Assembly: GCA_964494625.1 (NCBI GenBank)
Contig: CAZBRT010000001.1
Location: 806,001-870,000 of the forward strand
DNA length: 64,000 nt
Direction: 5' to 3'
Source of the DNA: UBA2784 sp964494625
GTDB taxonomy: Bacteria; Pseudomonadota; Alphaproteobacteria; Micropepsales; Micropepsaceae
Of the stretch, positions 45,629 through 56,744 are shown one piece after another (within the stretch, counting starts at the first letter, position 1; every line of letters starts with the position of its first letter). Made by a program: the position numbers and the translations under genes. The notes beneath the pieces are model-generated. The model did not search any database and was not told the DNA's origin. It saw only the letters and a list, made by a program, of their open reading frames with translations.

Positions 45629-46369
45629 ATGCGGATCGCCGTTCTGGCCGTCTTTCTCGCAGCCCTTTTCGGCATGCAGCCGGGAGCGGCGTTTGCCTGT
45701 GATATGCCGTCCGGCGCTTCCACGCGCGTCACAAGGGTTGAAGCCATGACCCTGACGCTTGATGACGGCCAGTTGCTGTTGCCCGGCACGATCATCGCAG
45801 CACCCATTCCAGCGGAGAACATCGATCCTCTGGCGAGCGTTCAGGGCGCGATGGTCCGCTTTGTGCCTGAAGATGACACGCTCGACCGCCATGGCCGTCT
45901 TGTGGCGCAGATTTTTGTCGCGCGTGACGGCCTGGATGTGTGGCTGCAAGACGATCTTGTGCGCAGCGGTGCTGCCCTGGTGATGCCACGCCGCGACAGT
46001 GAAGCCTGTGCCGTCGAACTCCTTGAAGCTGAAGAGGCCGCGCGGTTGGCACAATTGGGCGTCTGGGCGTCGCCCTTCATTCTTCCCGCTGATGCAGTCG
46101 AGGGTGCCGTCGGGCGCCATGCCATTGTGGAAGGCACAATCACAGATACTTTCGTGCGCAGCGAGGGCGCGTTTCTTGATTTCGGCGAAGACTGGCGGAC
46201 GGATTTTTCCGTCTTCATCGCGCGGGGCGACATGAAGCGCTTTGGCGCCCTTCTCGATGATGTGCGCGCGCTTCAAGGCAGACGTGTGCGCGTGCGCGGC
46301 TTTGTGGGGGAACGTGCGGGGCCGCAGATGCGGCTGTCATCGCCGCATGCGCTGGCGCTGCTGCCTTAG
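45629..46369 (+). CDS. Exported SNase-like (thermonuclease-family) protein
   Basis: 246 residues with a Sec signal peptide ending at GAAFACD. The middle resembles the staphylococcal nuclease fold as found in many alphaproteobacterial periplasmic proteins (DTLDRHGRLVAQIFVA, then LQDDLVRSGAALVMP and ARLAQLGVWAS). I do not see the full Arg/Glu catalytic set, so activity is uncertain. The C-terminal part (GRHAIVEGTITDTF onward) looks like an OB-type add-on. It converges with rpoH, sharing 4 bases at the stops. Confidence 0.75.
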   Translation: MRIAVLAVFLAALFGMQPGAAFACDMPSGASTRVTRVEAMTLTLDDGQLLLPGTIIAAPIPAENIDPLASVQGAMVRFVPEDDTLDRHGRLVAQIFVARDGLDVWLQDDLVRSGAALVMPRRDSEACAVELLEAEEAARLAQLGVWASPFILPADAVEGAVGRHAIVEGTITDTFVRSEGAFLDFGEDWRTDFSVFIARGDMKRFGALLDDVRALQGRRVRVRGFVGERAGPQMRLSSPHALALLP

Positions 46370-47253
46370 GCGCCAATCAATCCGGCAGCAACAGGATCGC
46401 CGACGCGCGCGATCAGCGCGGCTTTGAGTTTTTTCATCGCCTGCACTTCGATCTGGCGCACGCGCTCTTTCGAGATGCCCAGTTTCTCGCCCAGTTCCTC
46501 CAGCGTGCGTGCATGATCGGTCAGGCGGCGGGCGCGGATGATGGAAAGTTCGCGCGGCGAAAGGCTTTTCAACGCGTCCTTCAGCCAGCGCGTGCGGGTT
46601 TCCCCGTCACGCCATTCGATGATCGTCTCGTCGGGCAAAGCGCGGTCATCGGCAAGGCTGTCCTGCCACTCGGCTTCGCCCTCCTCGCCAAGGGTTGCAT
46701 TGAGGGAACGGTCACCAGCCGTCATGCGGCCTTCCATCTCCTCCACATCGCGCACATCGACGCCAAGCGTGCGGGCGATTTCGGCGCGCGCGGCTCTGGT
46801 CATGGGACCATCTGCCGCGCCGCTGATGCGCGCGCGCAGGCGGCGCAGGTTGAAGAAAAGGGATTTGTGGGCCGACGTCGTACCCGTGCGCACGATCGAC
46901 CAGTTGCGCAACACGAAGTCCTGGATGGCCGCGCGGATCCACCAGCTCGCATAGGTGGAAAAGCGCACTTCGCGCGCCGGATCGAAGCGCAACGCCGCCT
47001 GCATCAGGCCGATATTGCCTTCCTGGATGAGATCACCCATCGGCAGACCGTAATTGCGGAAGCGCGATGCCCGGGCGATCACCAGCCGCATATGGGCCTG
47101 TGTCAGGCGGTGCAGGGCTGCGGGATCACGATGATCGCGGAATGCGCTCGCGAGCCTTATTTCTTCATCCTGCGCCAGCATGGGGGCCGCCATTGCCCAT
47201 TTGATGAAACGGCGGTTTGCCCGCTGGCTTTGCGCGTGTTCTGCCGATGCCAT
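46366..47253 (-). CDS. rpoH: RNA polymerase heat-shock sigma factor RpoH (sigma-32)
   Basis: 295 residues. Region 2 has GDLIQEGNIGLMQAALRFDP and FSTYASWWIRAAIQDFVLRN; the QDFVLRNWS stretch is the RpoH-box region distinguishing it from other sigma-70 factors. Region 4.2 ends TLEELGEKLGISKERVRQIE. It directs transcription of chaperone and protease genes. It could be a second rpoH paralogue, as many alphaproteobacteria have two. carD lies upstream on the same strand, separated by a terminator. Confidence 0.95.
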   Translation of the reverse strand: MASAEHAQSQRANRRFIKWAMAAPMLAQDEEIRLASAFRDHRDPAALHRLTQAHMRLVIARASRFRNYGLPMGDLIQEGNIGLMQAALRFDPAREVRFSTYASWWIRAAIQDFVLRNWSIVRTGTTSAHKSLFFNLRRLRARISGAADGPMTRAARAEIARTLGVDVRDVEEMEGRMTAGDRSLNATLGEEGEAEWQDSLADDRALPDETIIEWRDGETRTRWLKDALKSLSPRELSIIRARRLTDHARTLEELGEKLGISKERVRQIEVQAMKKLKAALIARVGDPVAAGLIGA

Positions 47254-47333
47254 GGCAGTGCCCCTCCTGGTTTCGAGCTTTCTTACGCAGGATGGGGCGG
47301 GCTGGATCAGCGGGGAGAAGGGGGAGCCACAAG

Positions 47334-47363
47334 AAAAAGGCCCGGCGCAGGGCCGGGCCTTTC
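47334..47363 (-). terminator. Rho-independent terminator of carD
   Basis: A perfect 9-bp stem AGGCCCGGC/GCCGGGCCT with a 5-base loop, followed on the minus strand by TTTT. It lies 23 bases past the carD stop and upstream of rpoH, so the two genes are separate transcripts. On the plus strand it is followed only by TT. Confidence 0.85.
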
Positions 47364-47385
47364 ACGCATTCATTGATGCGGGGTG

Positions 47386-48015
47386 TCAGGCGGCCGCGAC
47401 CGCGGGCGCCACGACCTTGGTCAAGGCGGCTTCCAGACGCTTCAGGGCCGCATCCTCGTCCAGACGCTCGACGGCAGCCACTTCACGCACCATGCGCGAC
47501 AGGGCGGCCTCGTAAAGCTGGCGCTCGGAATAGCTCTGTTCCGGCTGGCCGCTGGCGCGGTGCAGGTCGCGCACCACTTCAGCGATGGCAACCAGATCGC
47601 CCGAATTGATCTTCGCCTCATATTCCTGGGCGCGGCGGCTCCACATCGTGCGCTTGATGCGCGCGCGGCCGCGCAATGTCTGCATGGCGCCCGCAACGAC
47701 TTCAGGATTGGCCAGCTTGCGCATGCCCACGGCCTTTGCCTTGGCGGTCGGTACGCGCAGGATCATCTTGTCCTTCTCGAACGAGATGACAAAAAGCTCG
47801 AGCTTCGTGCCCGCGACTTCCTGCTCTTCGATGCGCACGATCCGGCCCACGCCATGGGCGGGATAGACGACGAAATCATTGGTGCGGAAATCCGCACGCT
47901 TCATGACCACCGGCTGCGGCTTGGCGGCAACGGCAGGTGCTGCCGGCGCCTTCTTGGCTGCAATCGGTGCAATCTTCGCCTGCGACCCCGCTTTCGCAGT
48001 GACAACTTTGCTCAT
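47386..48015 (-). CDS. carD: CarD/CdnL-family transcriptional regulator
   Basis: 209 residues. The CarD N-terminal RNA-polymerase-interacting domain begins FRTNDFVVYPAHGVGRIVRI, and the helical C-terminal DNA-binding domain has KRTMWSRRAQEYEAKINSGD. CdnL proteins stabilise open complexes at housekeeping promoters, including rRNA. An Ala/Lys-rich 37-residue extension precedes the domain and an Ala-rich tail ends the protein. Its neighbours rpoH and fdxA are typical for alphaproteobacteria. Confidence 0.95.
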   Translation of the reverse strand: MSKVVTAKAGSQAKIAPIAAKKAPAAPAVAAKPQPVVMKRADFRTNDFVVYPAHGVGRIVRIEEQEVAGTKLELFVISFEKDKMILRVPTAKAKAVGMRKLANPEVVAGAMQTLRGRARIKRTMWSRRAQEYEAKINSGDLVAIAEVVRDLHRASGQPEQSYSERQLYEAALSRMVREVAAVERLDEDAALKRLEAALTKVVAPAVAAA

Positions 48016-48525
48016 GTCTTCATCTCACTCCGACACCGGTGGAGCGGCTTGTTCTGACGCCCTCATGTCCTTCGGGCCGTCGCCGCACTTCTTTTTCCCC
48101 AACCCTTTCGGGCCGCCTCACTCTTCCCCCACCATTCTCAAAGCCTTCGGGCTCCGCGCCTTCGGGCATTTGGCAAAAGCCAAGCCCCCGGGATTGTGCA
48201 CCTGCGAATGGATACGCTGGGCGACAATCGCGGGATCACCGGCCCCCGAAAGGGGCCGCGCCAAAGCCTGAGACGATTCCGTCTGGTGGATTCCAAGTGT
48301 GACGAATGTATCACAGATATCCCCGCAAGAAAATGGCGTGGGCGCCAGATTCGCGAAGATTCACGGGACAAGGTGACCGGCACGCGGTGAAGGATTAACT
48401 TAACCCATTGTATATATTTGGATTACTCAAAATTCCGCAGTGCAAAAATATATGACAGTTCGTCAGCAGCCTGGCTGGCGCAATGACATTGCCGGTGCCT
48501 GCGCTGCAAGGAACAGATCGGAGGG
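48016..48525. other. Intergenic region between fdxA and carD
   Basis: 510 bases with no supported gene. It is GC-rich at the carD side and has an unusually AT-rich patch at about 48390-48455 (TGTATATATTTGG and AAAAATATATGAC), a likely place for promoter elements of carD on the minus strand, although I cannot assign -35/-10 hexamers with confidence. A short run of codon-like sequence near 48050-48300 looks like chance. Confidence 0.5.
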
Positions 48526-48864
48526 TTAATTGCCCTCGCCGGGCTTCTCCGAGAATTCCTTGGGGTACTTGTTCTTCTTCTTGGCCCAGTCGTCGGCATC
48601 CGCAGGGGGCTCGCCCTTGGCCGTGATGTTGGGCCAGCTTGCCGCAAATTTCCGGTTGAGTTCCAGCCAGGGCTCAAGGCCCGTTTCGGTATCGGCCTTG
48701 ATCGCGTCCACCGGGCACTCGGGCTCGCACACGCCGCAATCAATGCACTCGTCAGGATGGATGACGAGCATGTTTTCGCCTTCATAGAAGCAATCGACGG
48801 GACAGACCTCGATGCAATCCATGTACTTGCACTTGATGCAGGCTTCGACCACCACATACGTCAT
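48526..48864 (-). CDS. fdxA: Ferredoxin FdxA (7Fe-8S type)
   Basis: 112 residues. The first cluster motif is CIKCKYMDCIEVCPVDCF and the second CIDCGVCEPECPVDAI, the pattern of seven-iron ferredoxins with a 3Fe-4S and a 4Fe-4S cluster. A C-terminal extension (LEPWLELNRKFAASWPNI) is normal for this type. It is a low-potential electron carrier; the partner is unknown. It follows the TerB gene after 13 bases on the same strand. Confidence 0.96.
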   Translation of the reverse strand: MTYVVVEACIKCKYMDCIEVCPVDCFYEGENMLVIHPDECIDCGVCEPECPVDAIKADTETGLEPWLELNRKFAASWPNITAKGEPPADADDWAKKKNKYPKEFSEKPGEGN

Positions 48865-48877
48865 TGCATCGAGTCCT

Positions 48878-49357
48878 TCACTTTGGCCCTTGCCCCGCCT
48901 TCAGGCGCTCCATCACGCGGCGGCGCGCATCACCGCGATCCCGCTCGCTGACATGAAGCAACCCGCCCAGCCGGCGCATCAGATTGTCCTCGAAAGCGTC
49001 CAGCGTTCCGTCCGCATAGACCACCTCCCACAGCATTTCAACGAGGCCGATGCGTTCGGCCTCACTGAAATTGCGGATGATGCTGTCGGTGAAGCGGTGG
49101 AGCTCAACGGCCTGTTTCTGGCGGACCTCAGCCAAGGCGACAAGCTGGCGCGCGACGGCTTCGTCCACACCGAGCTTGCGGGTAATGAGCAAGAGGATCG
49201 CCGCATGTTCGTCAGTGCCATAGGCGCCATCCACCTCGGCTGCCTCCAGAAAGAGGGCAGTCATGGCGATGTCGCGGTCGGCAAAGCGCGCGGCGGCGGG
49301 CGCTTCCTTCAGGCCGCCCTCGAGCAGCAGGGACTTGATCTTGTCGAGCATGCTCAT
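48878..49357 (-). CDS. TerB-family protein
   Basis: 159 residues from ATG 49357; ATG 49351 is an alternative. It has the helical TerB/DjlA-like domain with the acidic motifs AAEVDGAYGTDEHA and VYADGTLDAFEDNLMRRL. The family is linked to tellurite resistance and membrane-associated stress, but single TerB genes like this have no settled role. The long open frame upstream (to 49495) is not used. It is probably cotranscribed with fdxA. Confidence 0.88.
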   Translation of the reverse strand: MSMLDKIKSLLLEGGLKEAPAAARFADRDIAMTALFLEAAEVDGAYGTDEHAAILLLITRKLGVDEAVARQLVALAEVRQKQAVELHRFTDSIIRNFSEAERIGLVEMLWEVVYADGTLDAFEDNLMRRLGGLLHVSERDRGDARRRVMERLKAGQGPK

Positions 49358-49582
49358 GCGATTAACCTCTGCGCGCGGCGCGCACAAGAGGCCCGGTGAC
49401 CGGTCAAATTGCCCAGGTTCGCCGTGATTTTGCCGTGATGGGCGGCAGAATGCGCCTGGAACGGCAAGGTGGGCGTGACAAGTGGCGCGTGACAAGAAAC
49501 GCGCGCAAAGCTAAATGCAGGCAGGGCTTGCTGCCGCGGCGTTACCGGATCGGCGGCAAGGGTTGAAAGGCATCAGGGGTCC

Positions 49583-50707
49583 ATGCATCAGGTCTTCATT
49601 TCCTATGCCAGCGAGGATGCGCGGGTCGCCAACGAGATCTGCGACCGGCTTGAATCCGGCGGGGTCCAGTGCTGGATCGCGCCGCGCGATATTTCGCCCG
49701 GATCGGATTATGCAACTGCCATCGTGAAAGCGATCGAGATCTGCTCGACCTTGCTGCTCGTCTATACCGACAAGGCGAATGACTCGCCCTTCGTGCTGAA
49801 GGAAGTCGAGCGTGCGGTCTCAAAGCGCAAGCCGGTCCTGACGGTGCGTCTCACCGCTGCCGAGCCCAGTCCCGGCCTTGAACTCTTCATCGCCTCGACC
49901 CAGTGGCTTGATGCGGACAAGGAACCGCTGGAGCAGAGCCTTGGCCGCCTGTCGGCAGCCCTTGCCAAGCAGAACACGGCAAACAAGGGCGAAGGCGGAT
50001 CAACGGCATCGTCAGCCCCTTCGCATACGATGTCGGATTATTACCGGCCGCGCGCGCCGCAGCGCGCACCGATCAAGCTGCCCCCCGCAGCCGGCTATGG
50101 TCTTGCGGGCGTCGCGGGTGCGGGTGTCATTGGCGCGATCCTTTGGCTGTCAGGCGCCTTTGGCCCTTCCGTGCCGGATGGTCCGGGTACTGACCGTCCC
50201 CCTGTCGTTGCCAGCAATGACACCACAGGTGACACCACGGGCGATACGACCGGTGACACGACGGGCGAAACAACCGGCGAAACAACCGGCAACGAGAACG
50301 GCGGCAAGGCCACCAACGACAATGTCGTTGATACGACCGGCACCGCGCCCGTCAGCGTGCCCACGACCACGCCGGATCAAGTCGCCGAGAACGCCATTAC
50401 CGGCGTGTGGGCGGGTGACTCCTATGACATCTATGGCCTTGCCTCGACCATGACGCTGACCCTCAACGCGGACGGCAGCTTCAGTCAGGAGAATGTTTCG
50501 GCGACCGGCTTCGAGCTGAAGATTTGGGGGCGGTGGGAATCGAGCGACACGATGCTCGTGCTCAATTTCGAGGGCTGGAACCCGACCGAGAATTGCGCGC
50601 GGCCTGCTGGTTGCGGGATGGTGCAACTCGGCAATGGTGACGACATCGCCTATGCGTTCGATGGCGGTCGTCTGGTGACCGATTATGGCACTTTCAGCCG
50701 ACAATAA
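49583..50707 (+). CDS. Membrane-anchored TIR-domain protein with C-terminal lipocalin-like domain
   Basis: 374 residues. An N-terminal TIR domain (about 1-125) starts HQVFISYASEDARVANEICD, with WIAPRDISPGSDY and SPFVLKEVERAV; Glu74 or Glu76 sits where catalytic TIR enzymes have their glutamate. A linker leads to one membrane helix (about 171-190), six tandem DTTG/ETTG repeats (213-236) and a C-terminal beta-rich domain (about 272-374: GVWAGDSYDIYGL, MTLTLNADGSF) resembling small lipocalin-like modules. The TIR part would be cytoplasmic and the rest periplasmic. No defence genes are adjacent. It could sense envelope state; this is an inference. Confidence 0.85.
   Translation: MHQVFISYASEDARVANEICDRLESGGVQCWIAPRDISPGSDYATAIVKAIEICSTLLLVYTDKANDSPFVLKEVERAVSKRKPVLTVRLTAAEPSPGLELFIASTQWLDADKEPLEQSLGRLSAALAKQNTANKGEGGSTASSAPSHTMSDYYRPRAPQRAPIKLPPAAGYGLAGVAGAGVIGAILWLSGAFGPSVPDGPGTDRPPVVASNDTTGDTTGDTTGDTTGETTGETTGNENGGKATNDNVVDTTGTAPVSVPTTTPDQVAENAITGVWAGDSYDIYGLASTMTLTLNADGSFSQENVSATGFELKIWGRWESSDTMLVLNFEGWNPTENCARPAGCGMVQLGNGDDIAYAFDGGRLVTDYGTFSRQ
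50219..50290 (+). repeat. Six tandem 12-base repeats coding DTTG/ETTG
   Basis: Six imperfect copies of GACACCACGGGC-like units within the TIR gene, four DTTG then two ETTG. The units vary at third positions, implying selection on the protein. Copy number could change by slippage. Confidence 0.85.
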
Positions 50708-50741
50708 CGCGTCATCGGGCGTCCCGCTCTTTCAGTCTCTC

Positions 50742-51115
50742 CTAACCCTGCTCACCGCGCTTCAGTTGACGCGCCTCGTTGCGCGCGCGGTTGCCGGGGC
50801 GGGCATGGCGTTCCGGCGCGCTTGCCTCTTCCGGCGTCAAGGTCCGTGATTTCAGGGGCGCAAGATCCTCGTAGAGGGTTACGGCAAGGGCTGCATTGCC
50901 GCGCCGCTCGGCAAAGCCGGTCACGCGCACGACGCGGATTGCGTTGCCTTGCGCGAATGTCAGCACATCACCGATGCCAAGGGCCGTGGCGGGCTTGCCG
51001 GCATGTTCGCCATTGATACGAACGCTCGAGCCGGAAATCGCAGCCACCGCCAGTGGACGCGTGCGGAAGAAGCGCGCGATCCAGAGAAACTTGTCGAGGC
51101 GCTGGGTCGAAAGCG

Positions 51116-51119
<4 letters not shown>
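50742..51119 (-). CDS. S4-domain RNA-binding protein (HslR-like)
   Basis: 125 residues. The S4 fold begins QRLDKFLWIARFFRTRPLAV and continues with VRINGEHAGKPATAL, followed by a basic tail. HslR-type proteins bind stalled 50S-nascent chain complexes or other structured RNA. Its ATG overlaps the stop of the helicase gene (4 bases), so the two are cotranslated. The cellular target here is inferred from the family. Confidence 0.9.
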
Positions 51120-54214
<3,095 letters not shown>

Positions 54215-54547
54215 GGCCCCGACAATCGCTGCTCCCGCTGCGGGCAGCAAGTATTTACCTTTATTGACAGAAACGTCGCGTCACCTTGACTTTGGGCCGA
54301 ACGGGACCGGAACGGACCATGCCCGAATCATTGACCTTCTTAAATTCCAATTCCGTTCACGCCCAACATGTTGTGGGCGATGGACGGCCCCGCGCAAGGG
54401 TGTTCACGTTTGAGCGGGCAGATTGGGCAGGCGGCGGGCATGCACGTGTCGGGTTCCTTTTGTTTTTGTGCGGCGCACTCCACAATCGGCAGAATCAACC
54501 GGGAGGGGCTCTTCCCCCGTCCTCCCTCAAGGCAGAACGATCAGACG
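54215..54547. other. Divergent intergenic region between the helicase and methylmalonyl-CoA mutase
   Basis: 333 bases between two divergent genes, so it must hold both promoters. It contains TTGACA- and TTGACC-like hexamers near 54266 and 54330 but no well-spaced -10. The last 70 bases have an imperfect GGGAGG/CCTCCC hairpin (about 54502-54527) shortly before the mutase start. The frame is open across the region to 54368 but shows no gene. Confidence 0.5.
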
Positions 54548-56686
54548 ATGAGCACGAACAGTCGCGACAATTGGGTAAAGCTCGCCGAGAAGGAAACGAA
54601 AGGCGCGCTTGACCGGCTCAATTGGGCAACGCCGGAAGGGATCGAGGTCAAGCCGCTCTATACGGCGTCCGATCTTGAAAAGCTTGGCGACACCGACACG
54701 ATGCCGGGGCTTTTTCCGTTCACGCGCGGCGTGCGTGCCACGATGTATGCCGGGCGGTCCTGGACCGTCCGCCAATATGCAGGATTCTCGACGGCGGAAG
54801 AATCCAACCACTTCTATCGCAAGAACCTCGAAGCCGGGCAGATGGGGCTTTCCGTTGCCTTCGATCTTGCAACCCACCGCGGCTATGACAGCGATCATCC
54901 GCGCGTGGCGGGTGACGTCGGCAAGGCGGGTGTTGCGATTGACAGCGTCGAGGACATGAAAATCCTCTTCGACGGCATTCCGCTCGACCGCATGAGTGTG
55001 TCGATGACCATGAATGGCGCGGTCATTCCCATTCTGGCGAATTTCATCGTGGCGGCAGAGGAGCAGGGTGTTTCTGCCGACAAACTTTCCGGCACGATCC
55101 AGAACGACATTTTGAAAGAGTTCATGGTGCGGAACACCTATATCTATCCGCCCGAACCCTCGATGCGCATCGTTGCCGACATCATCGCCTACACGTCGCA
55201 GAAAATGCCGAAGTTCAATTCGATCTCGATCTCGGGCTATCACATGCACGAGGCGGGCGCGACGGCGGTGCAGGAGTTGGCCTATACGCTGGCCGACGGC
55301 ATCGAATATGTGCGCGCCGCGCGCGCCAAGGGGCTTGATGTCGATGCGTTCGCGCCGCGGCTGTCGTTCTTCTTTGCGATCGGCATGAACTTCTTCATGG
55401 AAGTGGCCAAGCTGCGGGCGGCGCGGTTCCTGTGGGCGCGGATCATGCACGGCTTTGGGGCGAAGAACCCCGAATCCCTCATGTTGCGGACGCATTGCCA
55501 GACATCCGGCGTCTCGCTGACCGAACAGGATCCTTACAACAACGTGGTGCGCACGGCGTTCGAGGCGATGGCGGCGGTCCTGGGCGGCACGCAATCGCTC
55601 CACACCAATTCGTTTGACGAGGCGATCGCGCTGCCGACCGAGACATCGGCACGCATTGCCCGCAACACGCAGCTCATCCTGCAGCACGAGACGGGCGTGA
55701 CAAAAGTCGTCGATCCCCTGGGCGGTTCCTATTATGTCGAAGCGCTCACCCATGCGCTGGCGACGCACGCGCAAGCATTGATCGATGAGGTCGAGGCAAT
55801 GGGCGGCATGACCAAGGCGGTCGCGCAGGGTCTGCCCAAGCTGCGCATCGAGGAAGCCGCGGCGCGGCGTCAGGCGCGGGTTGATCGCGGCGAGGACGTG
55901 ATCGTAGGCGTCAACAAGTTCCTTGCGCCCGGAAAGACAGATGTCGAAGTGCGCGACATCGACAATGACAAAGTGAAGGCCGCCCAGATCAACCGTCTGC
56001 AGCAGGTCAAGGGCCAGCGCAATCAGGCGGCGTGCGAGGCGGCGCTTTCGGCGCTGACACGCGGCGCGAAGGGTTCTGAAAACCTTCTGGCGCTCGCCGT
56101 CGAAGCGGCGCGGGCGCGGGCAACCGTTGGCGAAATTTCCGACGCACTGGAAGGCGCCTTTGGCCGCCACCGTGCCGAAGTGCGCTCAATCGCCGGTGTC
56201 TATGGCAAGGCCTATGAGGGCGACGAGGGCTTTGCCGCGATCCTGCGTGACGTGGAGGCGTTTGCCCGCGAGACCGGGCGGCGGCCGCGCATGCTGGTGG
56301 CCAAGATGGGTCAGGACGGTCACGACCGCGGCGCGAAGGTGATCGCGACTGCCTTTGCCGACCTTGGCTTTGACGTTGATATCGGTCCGCTCTTCCAGAC
56401 GCCCGAGGAAGTGGCGCGCGATGCGGTTGATGCCGACGTGCATGTGATCGGCGTCTCCAGCCAGGCGGCCGGCCACAAGACGCTGGTGCCACTGCTTGCC
56501 AAGGCGCTGGCGGCGCTGGGGGCGAACGATGTCCTGATCGTGTGCGGCGGCGTGATCCCGGAGCAGGATCATGCGTTCCTCAAAAAGGCGGGGGCTGCGG
56601 CGATTTTCGGGCCGGGCACACATGTTCCCAAGGCGGCCGCCGAGGTGCTTGCGCTCATCCGCGCCAAACACAAGCGGGCAGCGTGA
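54548..56686 (+). CDS. Methylmalonyl-CoA mutase, single large catalytic subunit
   Basis: 712 residues from the ATG of MSTNSRDNWVKLAEKETKG. The TIM-barrel part has MPGLFPFTRGVRATMYAGR and MSVSMTMNGAVIPILANFI. The C-terminal B12-binding domain has KMGQDGHDRGAKVIA (cobalt-ligand His) and VIGVSSQAAGHKTLVP. It converts (R)-methylmalonyl-CoA to succinyl-CoA in propionate metabolism. No small subunit is adjacent and the length fits the single-type homodimer. MeaB, its GTPase chaperone, lies 2.7 kb downstream on the same strand. Confidence 0.96.
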   Translation: MSTNSRDNWVKLAEKETKGALDRLNWATPEGIEVKPLYTASDLEKLGDTDTMPGLFPFTRGVRATMYAGRSWTVRQYAGFSTAEESNHFYRKNLEAGQMGLSVAFDLATHRGYDSDHPRVAGDVGKAGVAIDSVEDMKILFDGIPLDRMSVSMTMNGAVIPILANFIVAAEEQGVSADKLSGTIQNDILKEFMVRNTYIYPPEPSMRIVADIIAYTSQKMPKFNSISISGYHMHEAGATAVQELAYTLADGIEYVRAARAKGLDVDAFAPRLSFFFAIGMNFFMEVAKLRAARFLWARIMHGFGAKNPESLMLRTHCQTSGVSLTEQDPYNNVVRTAFEAMAAVLGGTQSLHTNSFDEAIALPTETSARIARNTQLILQHETGVTKVVDPLGGSYYVEALTHALATHAQALIDEVEAMGGMTKAVAQGLPKLRIEEAAARRQARVDRGEDVIVGVNKFLAPGKTDVEVRDIDNDKVKAAQINRLQQVKGQRNQAACEAALSALTRGAKGSENLLALAVEAARARATVGEISDALEGAFGRHRAEVRSIAGVYGKAYEGDEGFAAILRDVEAFARETGRRPRMLVAKMGQDGHDRGAKVIATAFADLGFDVDIGPLFQTPEEVARDAVDADVHVIGVSSQAAGHKTLVPLLAKALAALGANDVLIVCGGVIPEQDHAFLKKAGAAAIFGPGTHVPKAAAEVLALIRAKHKRAA

Positions 56687-56744
56687 GGGCAGGTCAGGAG
56701 AGGCGCCCCTTCCGGTTGCCTTCCTGCTTCGCTAGGGTTTGGCC

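Noticed and set aside
50219..50290. CRISPR array
   Set aside because: The repeats are 12 bases long with no spacers and encode an in-frame DTTG/ETTG protein repeat.
54527..56170. 547-codon minus-strand ORF antisense to methylmalonyl-CoA mutase
   Set aside because: It mirrors a strongly conserved gene, lacks any recognisable domain, and has the His/Arg-rich composition typical of GC-rich shadow frames.
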